NCBI GenBank assembly: GCA_944326945.1
Contig: CALVFY010000005.1
Location: forward strand, 1 to 64,000
Direction: 5' to 3'
Origin: an uncultured Rikenellaceae bacterium
GTDB taxonomy: Bacteria; Bacteroidota; Bacteroidia; Bacteroidales; Rikenellaceae
DNA length: 64,000 bases
The number at the start of each line of letters is the position of its first letter. Positions within the stretch are counted from its first letter, which is position 1. The notes under the pieces were generated by a model. It did not search any database. It was not told the DNA's origin and was given only the letters and a program-made list of their open reading frames with translations. The position numbers and the translations under genes are program-made. This document shows positions 42,300 through 50,749 of this stretch, in pieces.

Positions 42300-43670
42300 A
42301 TGATGGAGATGAAAAGGATCATAATATATTTGTTCGTGCCGTTTGTGCTCGGAGGTTGTTCCGTTTACCGGAATTATGAACGGTCGGAAGTGCCTGGAAT
42401 AGACAGTTTGTATCGATCTTCGGATATGCCGCAGGATACGGTTTCGCTGGCGGCACTTTCCTGGAAGGAGTTGTTTGCCGACGAACGGTTGCAAGCACTA
42501 ATCGAACGGGGATTGGAACATAATACCGATTTGAGAGTGGCTCGATTGAGAGTGGAAGAGGCTGCTGCGGTTTTGACCAATGCACGGCTTTCTTATTTGC
42601 CTTCGGTGTCGTTGGCTCCGGAGGGGGCGATCAACCGTTATGAGGGAACGACAAGAAAAACCTATAATCTGGGAGCTTCGGCCGGATGGGAACTCGATAT
42701 TTTCGGGAAGGTTACCAATGCCAAACGGGAAGCCCGGGCAGCATGGGAGAGTAGCCGGGCGTATGAACAGGCCGTACAGACCCAATTAGTTGCGACCATT
42801 GCCGACAGTTATTATACGTTGTTGATGCTCGACCGTCAGATCGAGATTAATCGCCAGACATTGGAGAGCTGGTCCCGAACGGTGAGTACGCTCGAAGCCC
42901 TGATGCGGGCCGGCGTCTCCAACGAAACGGCTGTATTGCAGGCCCGGGCGAATCGCATGACGCTCGAAACGTCGTTGTTGTCGTTGGAAAAGAGTGTCAG
43001 TGAGACGGAGAATGCTCTTTCGGTGTTGTTGGCGATGCCTCCTCAGTCGATCGAACGGAGTACGCTCGACGCCCAACGTTTCCCGGAAACATTGTCGGTG
43101 GGTTTACCGGTTCAATTGTTGGCCAATCGGCCCGATGTCAGACAGGCCGAACAGGAATTGGCACAGGCATTCTATGCCACTAATGCCGCAAGAGCCTCTT
43201 TCTATCCGAGCATTACACTGTCCGGGGCGATTGGTTGGACGAATAACGGAGGCGGGGCTATTCGTAATCCGGGAGACTGGTTGCTCAGTGCCATCGGATC
43301 GCTTACGGAACCTCTTTTCAATCGGGGGACCAACCGGGCGAATTTGAAGATTGCCAAAGCTCAACAGGAAGAGGCTCTGTTGGCTTTTCAACAGTCGGTA
43401 CTCGGGGCCGGACAAGAGGTGAATGATGCCCTGACTCAATGGCAAACGGCGCGTAAACGTCTCAATATCGATGCTCAGCAGATTGTCACCTTGCGTGAGG
43501 CAGTGCAGAAGACCGAATTGTTGATGCGATACTCTTCGACGAATTACCTGGAGGTGTTGACGGCTCAACAGTCTTTGTTGAATGCCGAATTGGTTCGGGC
43601 TCAGGATCAGTTCGATGAGATTCAGGGAGTTATCAACTTGTACCATGCACTGGGCGGTGGATGCCGATAA
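42300..43670 (+). CDS. Outer-membrane efflux lipoprotein (TolC/NodT family)
   Basis: The 456-residue protein has a lipobox FVLGGC (cysteine near residue 20) and the NodT-type start SVYRNYERSEVPGID, then SWKELFADERLQALIERGL. Two repeats of long helices follow, separated by strands (LSYLPSVSLAPEGAINRY, SFYPSITLSGAIGWTNNGG), with the conserved ANRPDVRQAEQELAQAFYATN. It forms the trimeric exit duct of the tripartite pump. It starts 6 bases after the permease gene. An alternative start at 42309 (MKRIIIYLF) gives a shorter signal. Confidence 0.92.
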   Translation: MMEMKRIIIYLFVPFVLGGCSVYRNYERSEVPGIDSLYRSSDMPQDTVSLAALSWKELFADERLQALIERGLEHNTDLRVARLRVEEAAAVLTNARLSYLPSVSLAPEGAINRYEGTTRKTYNLGASAGWELDIFGKVTNAKREARAAWESSRAYEQAVQTQLVATIADSYYTLLMLDRQIEINRQTLESWSRTVSTLEALMRAGVSNETAVLQARANRMTLETSLLSLEKSVSETENALSVLLAMPPQSIERSTLDAQRFPETLSVGLPVQLLANRPDVRQAEQELAQAFYATNAARASFYPSITLSGAIGWTNNGGGAIRNPGDWLLSAIGSLTEPLFNRGTNRANLKIAKAQQEEALLAFQQSVLGAGQEVNDALTQWQTARKRLNIDAQQIVTLREAVQKTELLMRYSSTNYLEVLTAQQSLLNAELVRAQDQFDEIQGVINLYHALGGGCR

Positions 43671-43720
43671 TAGGAGGAGAATGACAGGCTTTTGTTTGTA
43701 ATAGTATTGGTTATTTAGCG

Positions 43721-43756
43721 AAATAGCCCCCTTCACTTTAGAAGGGGGCTATTTTT
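43721..43756. terminator. Bidirectional terminator between the efflux operon and rny
   Basis: AAATAGCCCCCTTC (43721-43734) and GAAGGGGGCTATTT pair perfectly around a 6-base loop and are followed by T residues. Confidence 0.9.
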
Positions 43757-43810
43757 GAAAATCCCGGGTTGCCAGGAAAATATTCTCGAGAGGGTTATGC
43801 CGTTCCGATC

Positions 43811-45352
43811 CTATTTTGCGTAACTGATCGAACGGGTTTCCCGAATGACGGTGATTTTCACCTGGCCGGGATAGGTCATTTCGTCTTGAATCTTCTTGGC
43901 GATATCGTGCGAAAGTTGATCGGCGTCTTGATCCGAAATCTTTTCACTGCCGACAATTACGCGCAATTCACGTCCAGCCTGAATGGCATAGGTTTTCATT
44001 ACACCCGGATAGGACATGGCGATATCTTCCATCTCTTTGAGTCGTTTGATATACGATTCGACTACTTCGCGTCGGGCACCGGGACGAGCTCCCGAGATTG
44101 CATCGCACACCTGCACGATCGGGGCAATCAGCGAGGTCATTTCCATCTCGTCGTGGTGGGCGCCGATGGCATTGCATACCTCTGCTTTTTCCTTGTATTT
44201 TTCGGCCAATTTCATGCCGATGATAGCGTGCGGCAGTTCCGGTTCGTCATCGGGCACCTTGCCGATATCATGTAACAGACCGGCCCGGCGTGCTATTTTG
44301 GGATTCAGACCCAATTCGGCGGCCATGATACCGCACAGATTGGCCGTCTCGCGGGAGTGTTGCAGCAGGTTCTGGCCGTATGAGGAACGATATTTCATTT
44401 TTCCGACCAGGCGGATCAACTCCGGATGTAAGCCGTGGATACCCAGGTCAATCGTTGTGCGTTTACCCACTTCGATGATCTCCTCCTCGATCTGTTTCTG
44501 TACTTTAGCGACCACTTCTTCGATACGTGCCGGGTGGATACGTCCGTCGGTGACGAGCTGATGCAGGGCGAGTCGGGCGATTTCGCGTCGAACGGGATCG
44601 AAACCTGAGAGAATGATTGCTTCCGGAGTGTCGTCAACGATGATTTCGATACCTGTGGCAGCTTCCAGAGCACGGATATTTCGACCTTCACGACCGATAA
44701 TACGTCCTTTTACCTCGTCGCTTTCGATATTGAATACCGTCACCGAATTTTCGATGGCTGTTTCGGTCGCTACTCGCTGGATGGTCTGTACTACGATACG
44801 TTTGGCCTCTTTGTTGGCGCTCATTTTGGCCTCTTCGATCGTCTCGTTGATATAGGTGGCTGCATCGGCTTTGGCCTCAGCCTTCATGTTCTCGATCAGA
44901 ATATTCTTGGCCTCTTCGCTGCTCATGCCTCCGATCTGCTCCAGACGTGCATTCTGCTCCCGGATCAGTTTGTCGAGTTCTTCTTTGCGGCGATCGAGGG
45001 CCTGGATGTGCGATTCCATTTGTTCGTGCACCTGAGTGACCTCTTTGTTTTTGCGATCGAGTTCGGATTGTTGCTGCTGGAGATTATTCTCCATTTGCTT
45101 GATACCTTGCTCGCGTTGGTTAAGTTTTGTGTTTCGTTCGTTCACCGTCCGATCGTGTTCGGATTTCAGCTGAATGAACTTCTCTTTGGCCTGAAGGATT
45201 TTCTCCTTTTTGATCATCTCTGCGTCGGCTTCGGCCTCCTTGAGTATCGTCTGTCTATGCTGTTCGGTTGTCTTGCGTATGACGAAATAGGTTGCCACTC
45301 CGGTGATCGCACAGGTGATAACGGCCGCTATGACTATAGTTATCGTACCCAT
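43811..45352 (-). CDS. rny: Ribonuclease Y
   Basis: The 513-residue protein has an N-terminal membrane anchor ([20 protein letters not shown]) and a long charged coiled coil (about residues 25-190). A KH RNA-binding domain ([20 protein letters not shown]) follows, then an HD phosphodiesterase domain ([20 protein letters not shown], with the HD pair, then [10 protein letters not shown]). It starts mRNA decay at the membrane. The gene is preceded on the same strand by the probable 6S RNA and zapA. Confidence 0.95.
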   Translation of the reverse strand: MGTITIVIAAVITCAITGVATYFVIRKTTEQHRQTILKEAEADAEMIKKEKILQAKEKFIQLKSEHDRTVNERNTKLNQREQGIKQMENNLQQQQSELDRKNKEVTQVHEQMESHIQALDRRKEELDKLIREQNARLEQIGGMSSEEAKNILIENMKAEAKADAATYINETIEEAKMSANKEAKRIVVQTIQRVATETAIENSVTVFNIESDEVKGRIIGREGRNIRALEAATGIEIIVDDTPEAIILSGFDPVRREIARLALHQLVTDGRIHPARIEEVVAKVQKQIEEEIIEVGKRTTIDLGIHGLHPELIRLVGKMKYRSSYGQNLLQHSRETANLCGIMAAELGLNPKIARRAGLLHDIGKVPDDEPELPHAIIGMKLAEKYKEKAEVCNAIGAHHDEMEMTSLIAPIVQVCDAISGARPGARREVVESYIKRLKEMEDIAMSYPGVMKTYAIQAGRELRVIVGSEKISDQDADQLSHDIAKKIQDEMTYPGQVKITVIRETRSISYAK

Positions 45353-45668
45353 TGTGAGAGTTTATTAATAATTAAAGAACTGAAATAAATTAATAGTTGG
45401 ATTAATAGTGTTTTCGGGTTTATAAAAAAAACCCGCATAAAGGATCCTTTTCTTGTTTGACGAATCTCCCGATCGTCATTTGTGGGGCCTCCGGCAATTC
45501 GATCGCAAACGTCCAACGGCATCATTGTTAAGAGGATGCACCCCGAAGGGTTAAGGCCTGTTTTTGACCGACCGAGTCGAACCCCAATTTTTAAAATGTT
45601 GAGTTTCGCAAAGCTAAAAGGAATTTATGCGGGCATATTCCTGTTCGTATGTAAAGAACGTTGAACCT
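45353..45668. other. Gene-free interval holding a structured RNA
   Basis: No credible protein gene fits here. Most of the interval (45424-45640) is the structured RNA described separately. The part next to rny (45353-45423) is AT-rich and contains a short CGGGTTT/AAACCCG palindrome next to the RNA's U-run. Confidence 0.55.
45424..45640 (-). ncRNA. ssrS: Probable 6S RNA (ssrS-like), minus strand
   Basis: Read on the minus strand, a closing stem of CCCGCATAAA then TTCCTTTT near the 5' end pairs with AAAAGGATCC and TTTATGCGGG at the 3' end, followed by a run of eight T. Inside are GGGG/CCCC pairings and an apical AACCC-TTCG-GGGT hairpin. That gives the long interrupted rod with a central bulge typical of 6S RNA, about 200 bases. 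Its place next to zapA fits known 6S neighbourhoods. 6S RNA binds housekeeping RNA polymerase as a promoter mimic. The identity rests on shape, size and context, not on a covariance search. Confidence 0.6.
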
Positions 45669-45959
45669 TTACAGTTCGTTGTTTATATATTGGTCCAGCT
45701 CCTTGTCTATCTCTACCAGCTTGTCGATATCCTCTCCCAGACTGCGGCTGAGCTCCATCTCCACATTATTCACCGCCAGACTTAACGCCGTCATGGCCAG
45801 ATAGTCCTCGGGTTCGGCCCGGTAGTTCGTCTTGTACATGGAAACCAGAGCGTTGACCTCTTTTTCCGCCCGGCGATAAATCGCCTCTTTTTCGCGGTCG
45901 ATCGGCAGCGGATAACTCTTGCCTGCGATCGTCAGTTTTATATTCAACTTCTGTTCCAT
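45669..45959 (-). CDS. zapA: Cell division protein ZapA
   Basis: The 96-residue protein has the ZapA pattern: an N-terminal strand region NIKLTIAGKSYPLPIDREKE, then RRAEKEVNALVSMYKTNY, then a C-terminal coiled-coil helix (YLAMTALSLAVNNVEMELSR). ZapA binds FtsZ and bundles filaments at the division ring. It is 7 bases downstream of a small coiled-coil gene and upstream of the 6S RNA candidate, all on one strand. Confidence 0.88.
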   Translation of the reverse strand: MEQKLNIKLTIAGKSYPLPIDREKEAIYRRAEKEVNALVSMYKTNYRAEPEDYLAMTALSLAVNNVEMELSRSLGEDIDKLVEIDKELDQYINNEL

Positions 45960-45966
45960 AATCCAC

Positions 45967-46257
45967 TTACTCCCGGTTCAGCAGGGCAATGCAACGATCT
46001 ACCTCCCGCATCAGACGGTTGACTCGTGCTTTGGCCAGCTTGGCGTCGTCGCGTCCGCCTGCCATGCCTTTACTCAATTCCAAGACGGCGATTCGTCTTT
46101 CGAGTTCGGCGATCCGGAGGGTGAGTTCCCTGTTTCCTGCCTTGAGTTTGTCTCTCTGTCGGGCAAGCTCTCGGGACTCTTTACGCAGTCGTTTGTTGTC
46201 GGCGATAATGCGCTCGATTTTTTCCCGAATTGTCTCTATAATAGGTGACTCAGCCAT
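45967..46257 (-). CDS. Small coiled-coil protein, ZapB-like by context
   Basis: The 96-residue protein is almost entirely charged heptads (IETIREKIERIIADNKRLRK, then ELTLRIAELERRIAVLELSK), with no signal or membrane segment. A basic C-terminal segment carries the KLAKARVNRLMREVDRCIAL pattern. It lies directly before zapA in the same operon, which suggests a division-ring accessory role similar to ZapB. Sequence identity to ZapB is not something I can show. The call is a coiled-coil hypothetical with a context-based role. Confidence 0.7.
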   Translation of the reverse strand: MAESPIIETIREKIERIIADNKRLRKESRELARQRDKLKAGNRELTLRIAELERRIAVLELSKGMAGGRDDAKLAKARVNRLMREVDRCIALLNRE

Positions 46258-46313
46258 CCTTTCTGCACGCGGTTCACGTTAACATTCCAAAAATAGTTAA
46301 AATTCGTGAGATT

Positions 46314-47609
46314 TCAAAATAAATCCGCATAGAGATCGTAATCCTCGGCTCCGGTGATGCGTACCTGGTAGAATTTTCCCGGGGTGAGTGAATGGCGGGA
46401 GGGTATCAGAATCTCCTCGTCCACTTCGGGTGAATCGTACTCGCTGCGGGCTATCCACCAATCGCTTTCCCTGCGGTCTACGATGACTTTGAACACTTTC
46501 CCTGTCTTCTTGACATTCTCCTCCCGGGAGATGGCGTTCTGGATCTCCATGATACGTTCTGCGCGAGCCTGTTTTACCGAATCCGGTATGTTGTCGCTCA
46601 ACTGTTCGGCAGAATAGGTTCCTTCTTCTTCGGAGTAGGGGAATACCCCCAGACGTTCAAAACGCATGTCGCGTACGAAGGCCTCCAGCTCGGCGAAATC
46701 GGCTTCACTTTCCCCCGGATAACCAACCAAAAGAGTGGTGCGAAGGGCAATGTCGGGAATCTTTTCGCGCAGGTGTCGGATCAGGTCGAGAGTCTCTTTT
46801 CGGGTGATGCCTCGCCTCATTGCCTTGAGCTGGCTGTCGGAAATATGTTGCAGAGGAATGTCCAGATATTTGCAGATTTTGGGCTCCTGGGCCATGACCT
46901 CGATCACCTCTTCGGGGAAGTGGGTCGGATAGGCATAGTGGAGCCGAATCCATTCGATGCCGTCGATTCGGCACAGGGCGTGTAATAGATCTCCCAGTCG
47001 GCGACGACCGTAGAGGTCGAGACCATAATAGGTGGTATCTTGAGCGATGATCATCAGTTCGCGTACACCTTGGGCCGCTAATTTGCGGGCTTCGTCGAGC
47101 AGTTGTTCCATGGGAACCGAGACGTGGCGTCCGCGGATCAGGGGAATGGCGCAATAGCCGCAACCCCAGTTGCATCCTTCGGCGATTTTCAGGTAGGCGT
47201 AGTGGGGAGGGGTGGATAGAATACGGCCACAAGCCGGAGTGTCGTACCATTCGGCTCCCAGTTCACGGACGATTTCCGTCAGGTCGCGGACTCCGAAATA
47301 GCTATCCACTTCGGGAATTTCTTGACGCAGATCATCTCGATACCGCTCGCTCAGGCAACCGATTACGTAGAGTCGGTCGATGAGTCCTTCGGTTTTGGCT
47401 TGGGCGAAACGGAGAATCGTGTTGATCGACTCTTCTTTGGCGTCGCCGATGAATCCGCAGGTATTGATGACCACGATACGGGCATCTGTGGAGTCGGAAT
47501 CGAAGATCGGTTCATAGCCGACTGCGGCCAGTTGTGTCATGATATGTTCGGAGTCGACCAGATTTTTCGAGCAGCCGAGTGTGACGATATTGATTTTTTT
47601 CTTTTTCAT
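46314..47609 (-). CDS. rimO: Ribosomal protein S12 methylthiotransferase RimO
   Basis: The 431-residue protein has the N-terminal UPF0004 domain (NIVTLGCSKNLVDSEHIMTQ, cysteines also in VVINTCGFIGDAKEES and VIGCLSERY). A radical SAM core follows with CNWGCGYC (CxxxCxxC) and HVSVPMEQLLDEARKLAAQG, then a C-terminal TRAM domain. VTLGCSKNLVDSE and the IRGRHVS motif favour RimO over MiaB. It adds a methylthio group to the conserved aspartate of S12. It is divergent from the ferritin gene. Confidence 0.95.
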   Translation of the reverse strand: MKKKKINIVTLGCSKNLVDSEHIMTQLAAVGYEPIFDSDSTDARIVVINTCGFIGDAKEESINTILRFAQAKTEGLIDRLYVIGCLSERYRDDLRQEIPEVDSYFGVRDLTEIVRELGAEWYDTPACGRILSTPPHYAYLKIAEGCNWGCGYCAIPLIRGRHVSVPMEQLLDEARKLAAQGVRELMIIAQDTTYYGLDLYGRRRLGDLLHALCRIDGIEWIRLHYAYPTHFPEEVIEVMAQEPKICKYLDIPLQHISDSQLKAMRRGITRKETLDLIRHLREKIPDIALRTTLLVGYPGESEADFAELEAFVRDMRFERLGVFPYSEEEGTYSAEQLSDNIPDSVKQARAERIMEIQNAISREENVKKTGKVFKVIVDRRESDWWIARSEYDSPEVDEEILIPSRHSLTPGKFYQVRITGAEDYDLYADLF

Positions 47610-47634
47610 ACCGGATGGAACTCTCTTTCGCCAA

Positions 47635-47642
47635 CAAAAGTA
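47635..47642 (-). promoter_or_regulatory. -7 box of rimO
   Basis: The minus strand reads TACTTTTG, an exact consensus match, 26 bases before ATG 47609. Confidence 0.5.
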
Positions 47643-47678
47643 TGAAAATTTAAAGTGATAAACGATGGAAATATTTTT

Positions 47679-47686
47679 TACCTTTG
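47679..47686 (+). promoter_or_regulatory. -7 box of the ferritin gene
   Basis: TACCTTTG matches TAnnTTTG, 39 bases before ATG 47725 and divergent from the rimO box. Confidence 0.5.
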
Positions 47687-47724
47687 TGGAACGAAAAAAT
47701 GTCGAATCTTAAATATCTGATGTT

Positions 47725-48243
47725 ATGTTGAATCCGAATGTGGAAAAAGCGCTCAATGCGCAGATCAATGCCGAGTTGTGGTCGGCTTATCTCTATTTGT
47801 CGATGTCGGTAGATGCTTCGGCAAAGGGTTATAAGGGGGTGGCGAACTGGTTTTACATTCAGTTCCAGGAGGAACAGGATCATGCCCGTATTTTCATGAA
47901 CTATGTACTGTCGCGCGGGGGACGTGTGGAATTGGCTCCTATTGCCGCAGTGGATACAGAATGGGCTTCGCCGCTGGCTGCCTTCGAGGATACGTTGACT
48001 CACGAGCGTAAGGTTACGGCCATGATTGAAAATCTTTGCCATGTGGCCGAGACTGAGAAAGATCTGGCTACGTCGAACATGCTCGTGTGGTTTGTGAACG
48101 AGCAGGTGGAAGAGGAAGAGAATGCTCAGGATATCATCGACCAGTTGAAAATGGTGGGTGATAGTAAAATGGGCCTCTATATGATTGATAAAGATCTGGC
48201 TGCTCGTGTTTATACGACTCCTGCTCCTTTGGCTGGAAAATAG
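47725..48243 (+). CDS. ftnA: Non-haem ferritin
   Basis: The 172-residue four-helix protein carries ferroxidase-centre residues at the expected places: E17 in QINAELWSAYLYLSM, E50 and H53 in FQEEQDHARIFMNY, a glutamate in LTHERKVTAMI, and the EQ pair in WFVNEQVEEEENAQD. It oxidises and stores iron in a 24-mer cage in the cytoplasm, protecting against Fenton chemistry. It is monocistronic, with a 20-base perfect terminator stem after it. Confidence 0.95.
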   Translation: MLNPNVEKALNAQINAELWSAYLYLSMSVDASAKGYKGVANWFYIQFQEEQDHARIFMNYVLSRGGRVELAPIAAVDTEWASPLAAFEDTLTHERKVTAMIENLCHVAETEKDLATSNMLVWFVNEQVEEEENAQDIIDQLKMVGDSKMGLYMIDKDLAARVYTTPAPLAGK

Positions 48244-48255
48244 AATCGTATGGAT

Positions 48256-48300
48256 CGAAATGAAACGGACGCCCCATTTTGGGGCGTCCGTTTCATTTCG
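48256..48300. terminator. Long perfect hairpin terminator after ferritin
   Basis: A 20-base perfect stem (48256-48275 with 48281-48300) has core ACGGACGCCCC/GGGGCGTCCGT and loop ATTTT. It serves the ferritin gene and possibly the convergent lipoprotein gene. Confidence 0.85.
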
Positions 48301-48367
48301 AAAATGACGGATCTTTTTCTTTTGGGAAAAGATTGTGGATCTTGTCGGAAATGGGGGGAGGAGGAGA

Positions 48368-48820
48368 CTATTCCTGTTTATATAAGGTGGTGCCCCGGCG
48401 CTCGATAATCCATCCTTGAGCCGATTTGCGGACGTTGAATGTGTCGCCGTCCTCTACGTTCCAGGCATATCCTCCGGCGGGAAGATTCCTTCGGTCGAGA
48501 ATTTCACTCTTTTCGCGGTCCGGAAGGAACAGTTCAACCTGCAGGGAGTCGGTACTGAATAGCATATAGGCACAAGTGGTGGCATCGGGATCGGTGACAG
48601 AGACCATACGTCTGCCTGCCTCGAACGGACGCACACATTCTTGCCGTAATTCCGACCAGGTATATCCGGCTGAACCGATGCATCCGTGGTCATCGCGATC
48701 ATTCCCGACGATTGTGGCGCTATCGGTCGATTGGAGGGTGGTTTGCGAGGTTTTGTTTGTGTTTCCTCCACATCCGATAAAGAAACCGACAAGCAGGAGG
48801 AGCAGGGCGATTGATCTCAT
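48368..48820 (-). CDS. Small lipoprotein of unknown function
   Basis: The 150-residue protein has a lipoprotein signal MRSIALLLLLVGFFIGC (modified cysteine at 17). A notable central motif HGCIGSAGYTWSELRQECVR has two cysteines framing a GY-W core and is known in several exported Bacteroidetes proteins. The C-terminal half is a small beta domain (LQVELFLPDREKSEILDRRN, FNVRKSAQGWIIERRG). Its function is unknown. It should sit on the inner face of the outer membrane. It shares a strand and short spacing with ftsY upstream. Confidence 0.7.
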   Translation of the reverse strand: MRSIALLLLLVGFFIGCGGNTNKTSQTTLQSTDSATIVGNDRDDHGCIGSAGYTWSELRQECVRPFEAGRRMVSVTDPDATTCAYMLFSTDSLQVELFLPDREKSEILDRRNLPAGGYAWNVEDGDTFNVRKSAQGWIIERRGTTLYKQE

Positions 48821-48852
48821 GATATACTCGTTCGTATTGGATTGCGATAGAT

Positions 48853-49845
48853 TTATCCGAACAGGGCATCGACGAACGTGCGGCGATCGAATAGTTGCAG
48901 TTGGTCGATACCTTCGCCTACGCCGATATAGCGTACCGGAATTTTGAATTGATCGCTGATTCCGATCACTACGCCACCTTTGGCGGTTCCGTCGAGTTTT
49001 GTGATGGCCAGTGAGGTGACTTGGGTGGCCTGAGTGAATTGTCGGGCTTGCTCAAAGGCATTCTGTCCCGTACTTCCGTCCAGAACCAACAATACTTCGT
49101 GAGGAGCATCGGGAATCACTTTGGCCATGACATTACGGATTTTTGTCAATTCGTTCATCAGTCCGATCTTGTTGTGAAGACGTCCTGCTGTGTCGATCAG
49201 CACCACATCGGCGTGGTTGGCTACGGCCGACTTGAGCGTGTCGAATGCCACCGAAGCCGGATCGGATCCCATCTCCTGACGGATCATGGTTGCTCCTGCA
49301 CGGTCGGCCCATACTTGCAATTGGTCGATAGCGGCAGCACGAAATGTGTCGGCGGCACCGATCCAGACTTTTTTGCCGGCTTTTTTCAGTTGTGCAGCCA
49401 GTTTGCCGATCGTGGTGGTTTTCCCTGCGCCGTTGACTCCGACTACCATCACCACAAACGGAGTGCCTTCGCGGACTTCCAATCCGAAATCGTCGGCCTG
49501 TCCATCTCTCTCCTGCAGCAAGGCTGTGATCTCTTCCCTCAGAATGGATTGCAGTTCGGCGGAGTTCATGTATTTGTCACGAGCCACTCGTTCTTCGATC
49601 CTGTGGATGATCTTTACGGTAGTTTCCACTCCCACGTCGGAGGTGATAAGCACCTCTTCCAGTTGGTCGAGTACTTCGTCGTCCACTTTCGATTTGCCGG
49701 CCACGGCGCGAGCCAATTTGCCGAACAATCCCTCTTTGGTTTTTTCCAGTCCTGCGGAGAGGTCTCTATGTTGTTCCTCCACTTTATCCGGAGCGGATTT
49801 GCTTTCTTCGTCTCTTTTTTTCTTGAAAATATCGAACAGTCCCAT
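48853..49845 (-). CDS. ftsY: Signal recognition particle receptor FtsY
   Basis: The 330-residue SRP GTPase has a short acidic/basic N-terminus, an N domain (KTKEGLFGKLARAVAGKSKV) and the G domain: VVGVNGAGKTTTIGKLAAQL (G1), AADTFRAAAIDQLQVWADR (G2), VLIDTAGRLHNKIGLM (G3) and ITKLDGTAKGGVVIGI (G4/closing loop). It docks ribosome-SRP complexes at the membrane. The N-terminal A domain of E. coli FtsY is nearly absent here, as in many Bacteroidetes. Confidence 0.96.
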   Translation of the reverse strand: MGLFDIFKKKRDEESKSAPDKVEEQHRDLSAGLEKTKEGLFGKLARAVAGKSKVDDEVLDQLEEVLITSDVGVETTVKIIHRIEERVARDKYMNSAELQSILREEITALLQERDGQADDFGLEVREGTPFVVMVVGVNGAGKTTTIGKLAAQLKKAGKKVWIGAADTFRAAAIDQLQVWADRAGATMIRQEMGSDPASVAFDTLKSAVANHADVVLIDTAGRLHNKIGLMNELTKIRNVMAKVIPDAPHEVLLVLDGSTGQNAFEQARQFTQATQVTSLAITKLDGTAKGGVVIGISDQFKIPVRYIGVGEGIDQLQLFDRRTFVDALFG

Positions 49846-49867
49846 ATCGTGTGCTGATTGAATTCTA

Positions 49868-49875
49868 CAAAAGTA
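49868..49875 (-). promoter_or_regulatory. -7 box of ftsY
   Basis: The minus strand reads TACTTTTG, an exact match, 23 bases before ATG 49845. Confidence 0.5.
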
Positions 49876-49939
49876 ATAAATAAATTATAAGAAAGAACTT
49901 CCGTTGCGAGGAAAGAGGCGATCTGCCTGTTCGATATGA

Positions 49940-49984
49940 AATACAAAGGGCGCTCTCTGATCATTTAGGAGCGCCCTTTGTATT
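49940..49984 (-). terminator. Terminator of the rpmB-rpmG-DUF4295 operon
   Basis: A 16-base stem AATACAAAGGGCGCTC/GAGCGCCCTTTGTATT lies 14 bases past the DUF4295 stop and upstream of the ftsY promoter. It ends in T-rich sequence on the minus strand. Confidence 0.85.
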
Positions 49985-49998
49985 AAGAGTGGTTACCC

Positions 49999-50154
49999 TT
50001 ATTTCTTCTCAAAGAATTCTTTGATGTGGTCGTTGGGTACGATTTCCGTCTTGAAGGCATAAGCGCCGGTCTTGTCGGATTTAACCATCTTAATGCACTT
50101 TGTGAAGTTCTTGCCCGAACCCGTTTTCAGTGTTGCTACTACTTTCTTTGCCAT
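49999..50154 (-). CDS. DUF4295-family small basic protein
   Basis: This 51-residue frame begins MAKKVVATLKTGSGKNFTKC and continues with KMVKSDKTGAYAFKTEIV and a charged end EFFEKK. It matches the small DUF4295 proteins that in Bacteroidetes sit after rpmB and rpmG, as here (spacing 11 bases). Its size, lysine content and neighbours suggest a ribosome-associated protein; no activity is known to me. Confidence 0.85.
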   Translation of the reverse strand: MAKKVVATLKTGSGKNFTKCIKMVKSDKTGAYAFKTEIVPNDHIKEFFEKK

Positions 50155-50165
50155 GGTTCACTTAC

Positions 50166-50348
50166 TTATTTAATTTCACGGTGTAAGGTTACTCTCTTGA
50201 GGATCGGATTGTACTTCCGGCGTTCCATACGGTCGGGAGTATTCTTTTTGTTTTTCGTGGTGATGTACCGCGACATGCCGGGCAGACCACTTTCGCGTTG
50301 TTCGGTGCACTCAAGAATCACCTGCACGCGGTTTCCTTTTTTTGCCAT
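50166..50348 (-). CDS. rpmG: Large ribosomal subunit protein bL33
   Basis: The 60-residue protein shows L33 features: [20 protein letters not shown] near the start, then [20 protein letters not shown] and [14 protein letters not shown]. Only a single cysteine remains, so this is the zinc-independent (C-minus) form. It is the middle gene of a three-gene ribosomal operon. Confidence 0.95.
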   Translation of the reverse strand: MAKKGNRVQVILECTEQRESGLPGMSRYITTKNKKNTPDRMERRKYNPILKRVTLHREIK

Positions 50349-50365
50349 TGTTTACCTCCTGTCGT

Positions 50366-50599
50366 TTAATAAAGTTTTCGGGCGGCGGCAGCTTCTTTCA
50401 GCGCGGCACTCAGCCCTTTTTTGTTGATGGTTTTGATTCCGGCAGCCGATACCTTGAGGGTGATCCATCTGCCTTCCTCCTCCAGCCAGAAGCGTTTGGT
50501 CTTCAAATTGGGATTGAAGCGACGCTTGGTACGGGTGTTCGAGTGGGCTACATTATTTCCCACAACAGCCGTTTTTCCAGTGATTTCGCAAATTCTCAT
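50366..50599 (-). CDS. rpmB: Large ribosomal subunit protein bL28
   Basis: The 77-residue protein carries the L28 signature [40 protein letters not shown] and a terminal [20 protein letters not shown]. Only one cysteine is present, so it is the zinc-independent form like its neighbour bL33. It is the first gene of the operon with rpmG and DUF4295. Confidence 0.95.
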   Translation of the reverse strand: MRICEITGKTAVVGNNVAHSNTRTKRRFNPNLKTKRFWLEEEGRWITLKVSAAGIKTINKKGLSAALKEAAAARKLY

Positions 50600-50636
50600 T
50601 TTGTTTATTCTTCTTTATTTGTTCCCTAAGGGAGTG

Positions 50637-50667
50637 CAAATATACATCTTTTTTGTCAAATGACAAG
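50637..50667 (-). promoter_or_regulatory. Promoter of the rpmB operon
   Basis: On the minus strand, -33 CTTG (50664-50667) and -7 TATATTTG (50637-50644) are 19 bases apart, 37 bases before ATG 50599. Confidence 0.6.
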
Positions 50668-50749
50668 CCGGTTATTTATATTATAAGATTTTCGGAATGC
50701 GTTTTTTCGAAAATCGGGATGCCTTGGGTCTGCTTTCGGGTGCGGAAGA

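Noticed and set aside
45424..45640. Structured RNA as tmRNA
   Set aside because: There is a GGGGTTCGAC run, but no tRNA-like ends, no tag-peptide frame, and the length is too short; 6S RNA fits better.
45482..45664. A 60-codon plus-strand frame in the gap between rny and zapA
   Set aside because: It overlaps the structured RNA candidate, has no recognisable start context and no protein-like pattern.
50688..50716. Hairpin GATTTTCG/CGAAAATC downstream of cinA
   Set aside because: The stem is only 8 pairs with a 13-base loop and the T-run is weak; not enough to call a terminator.
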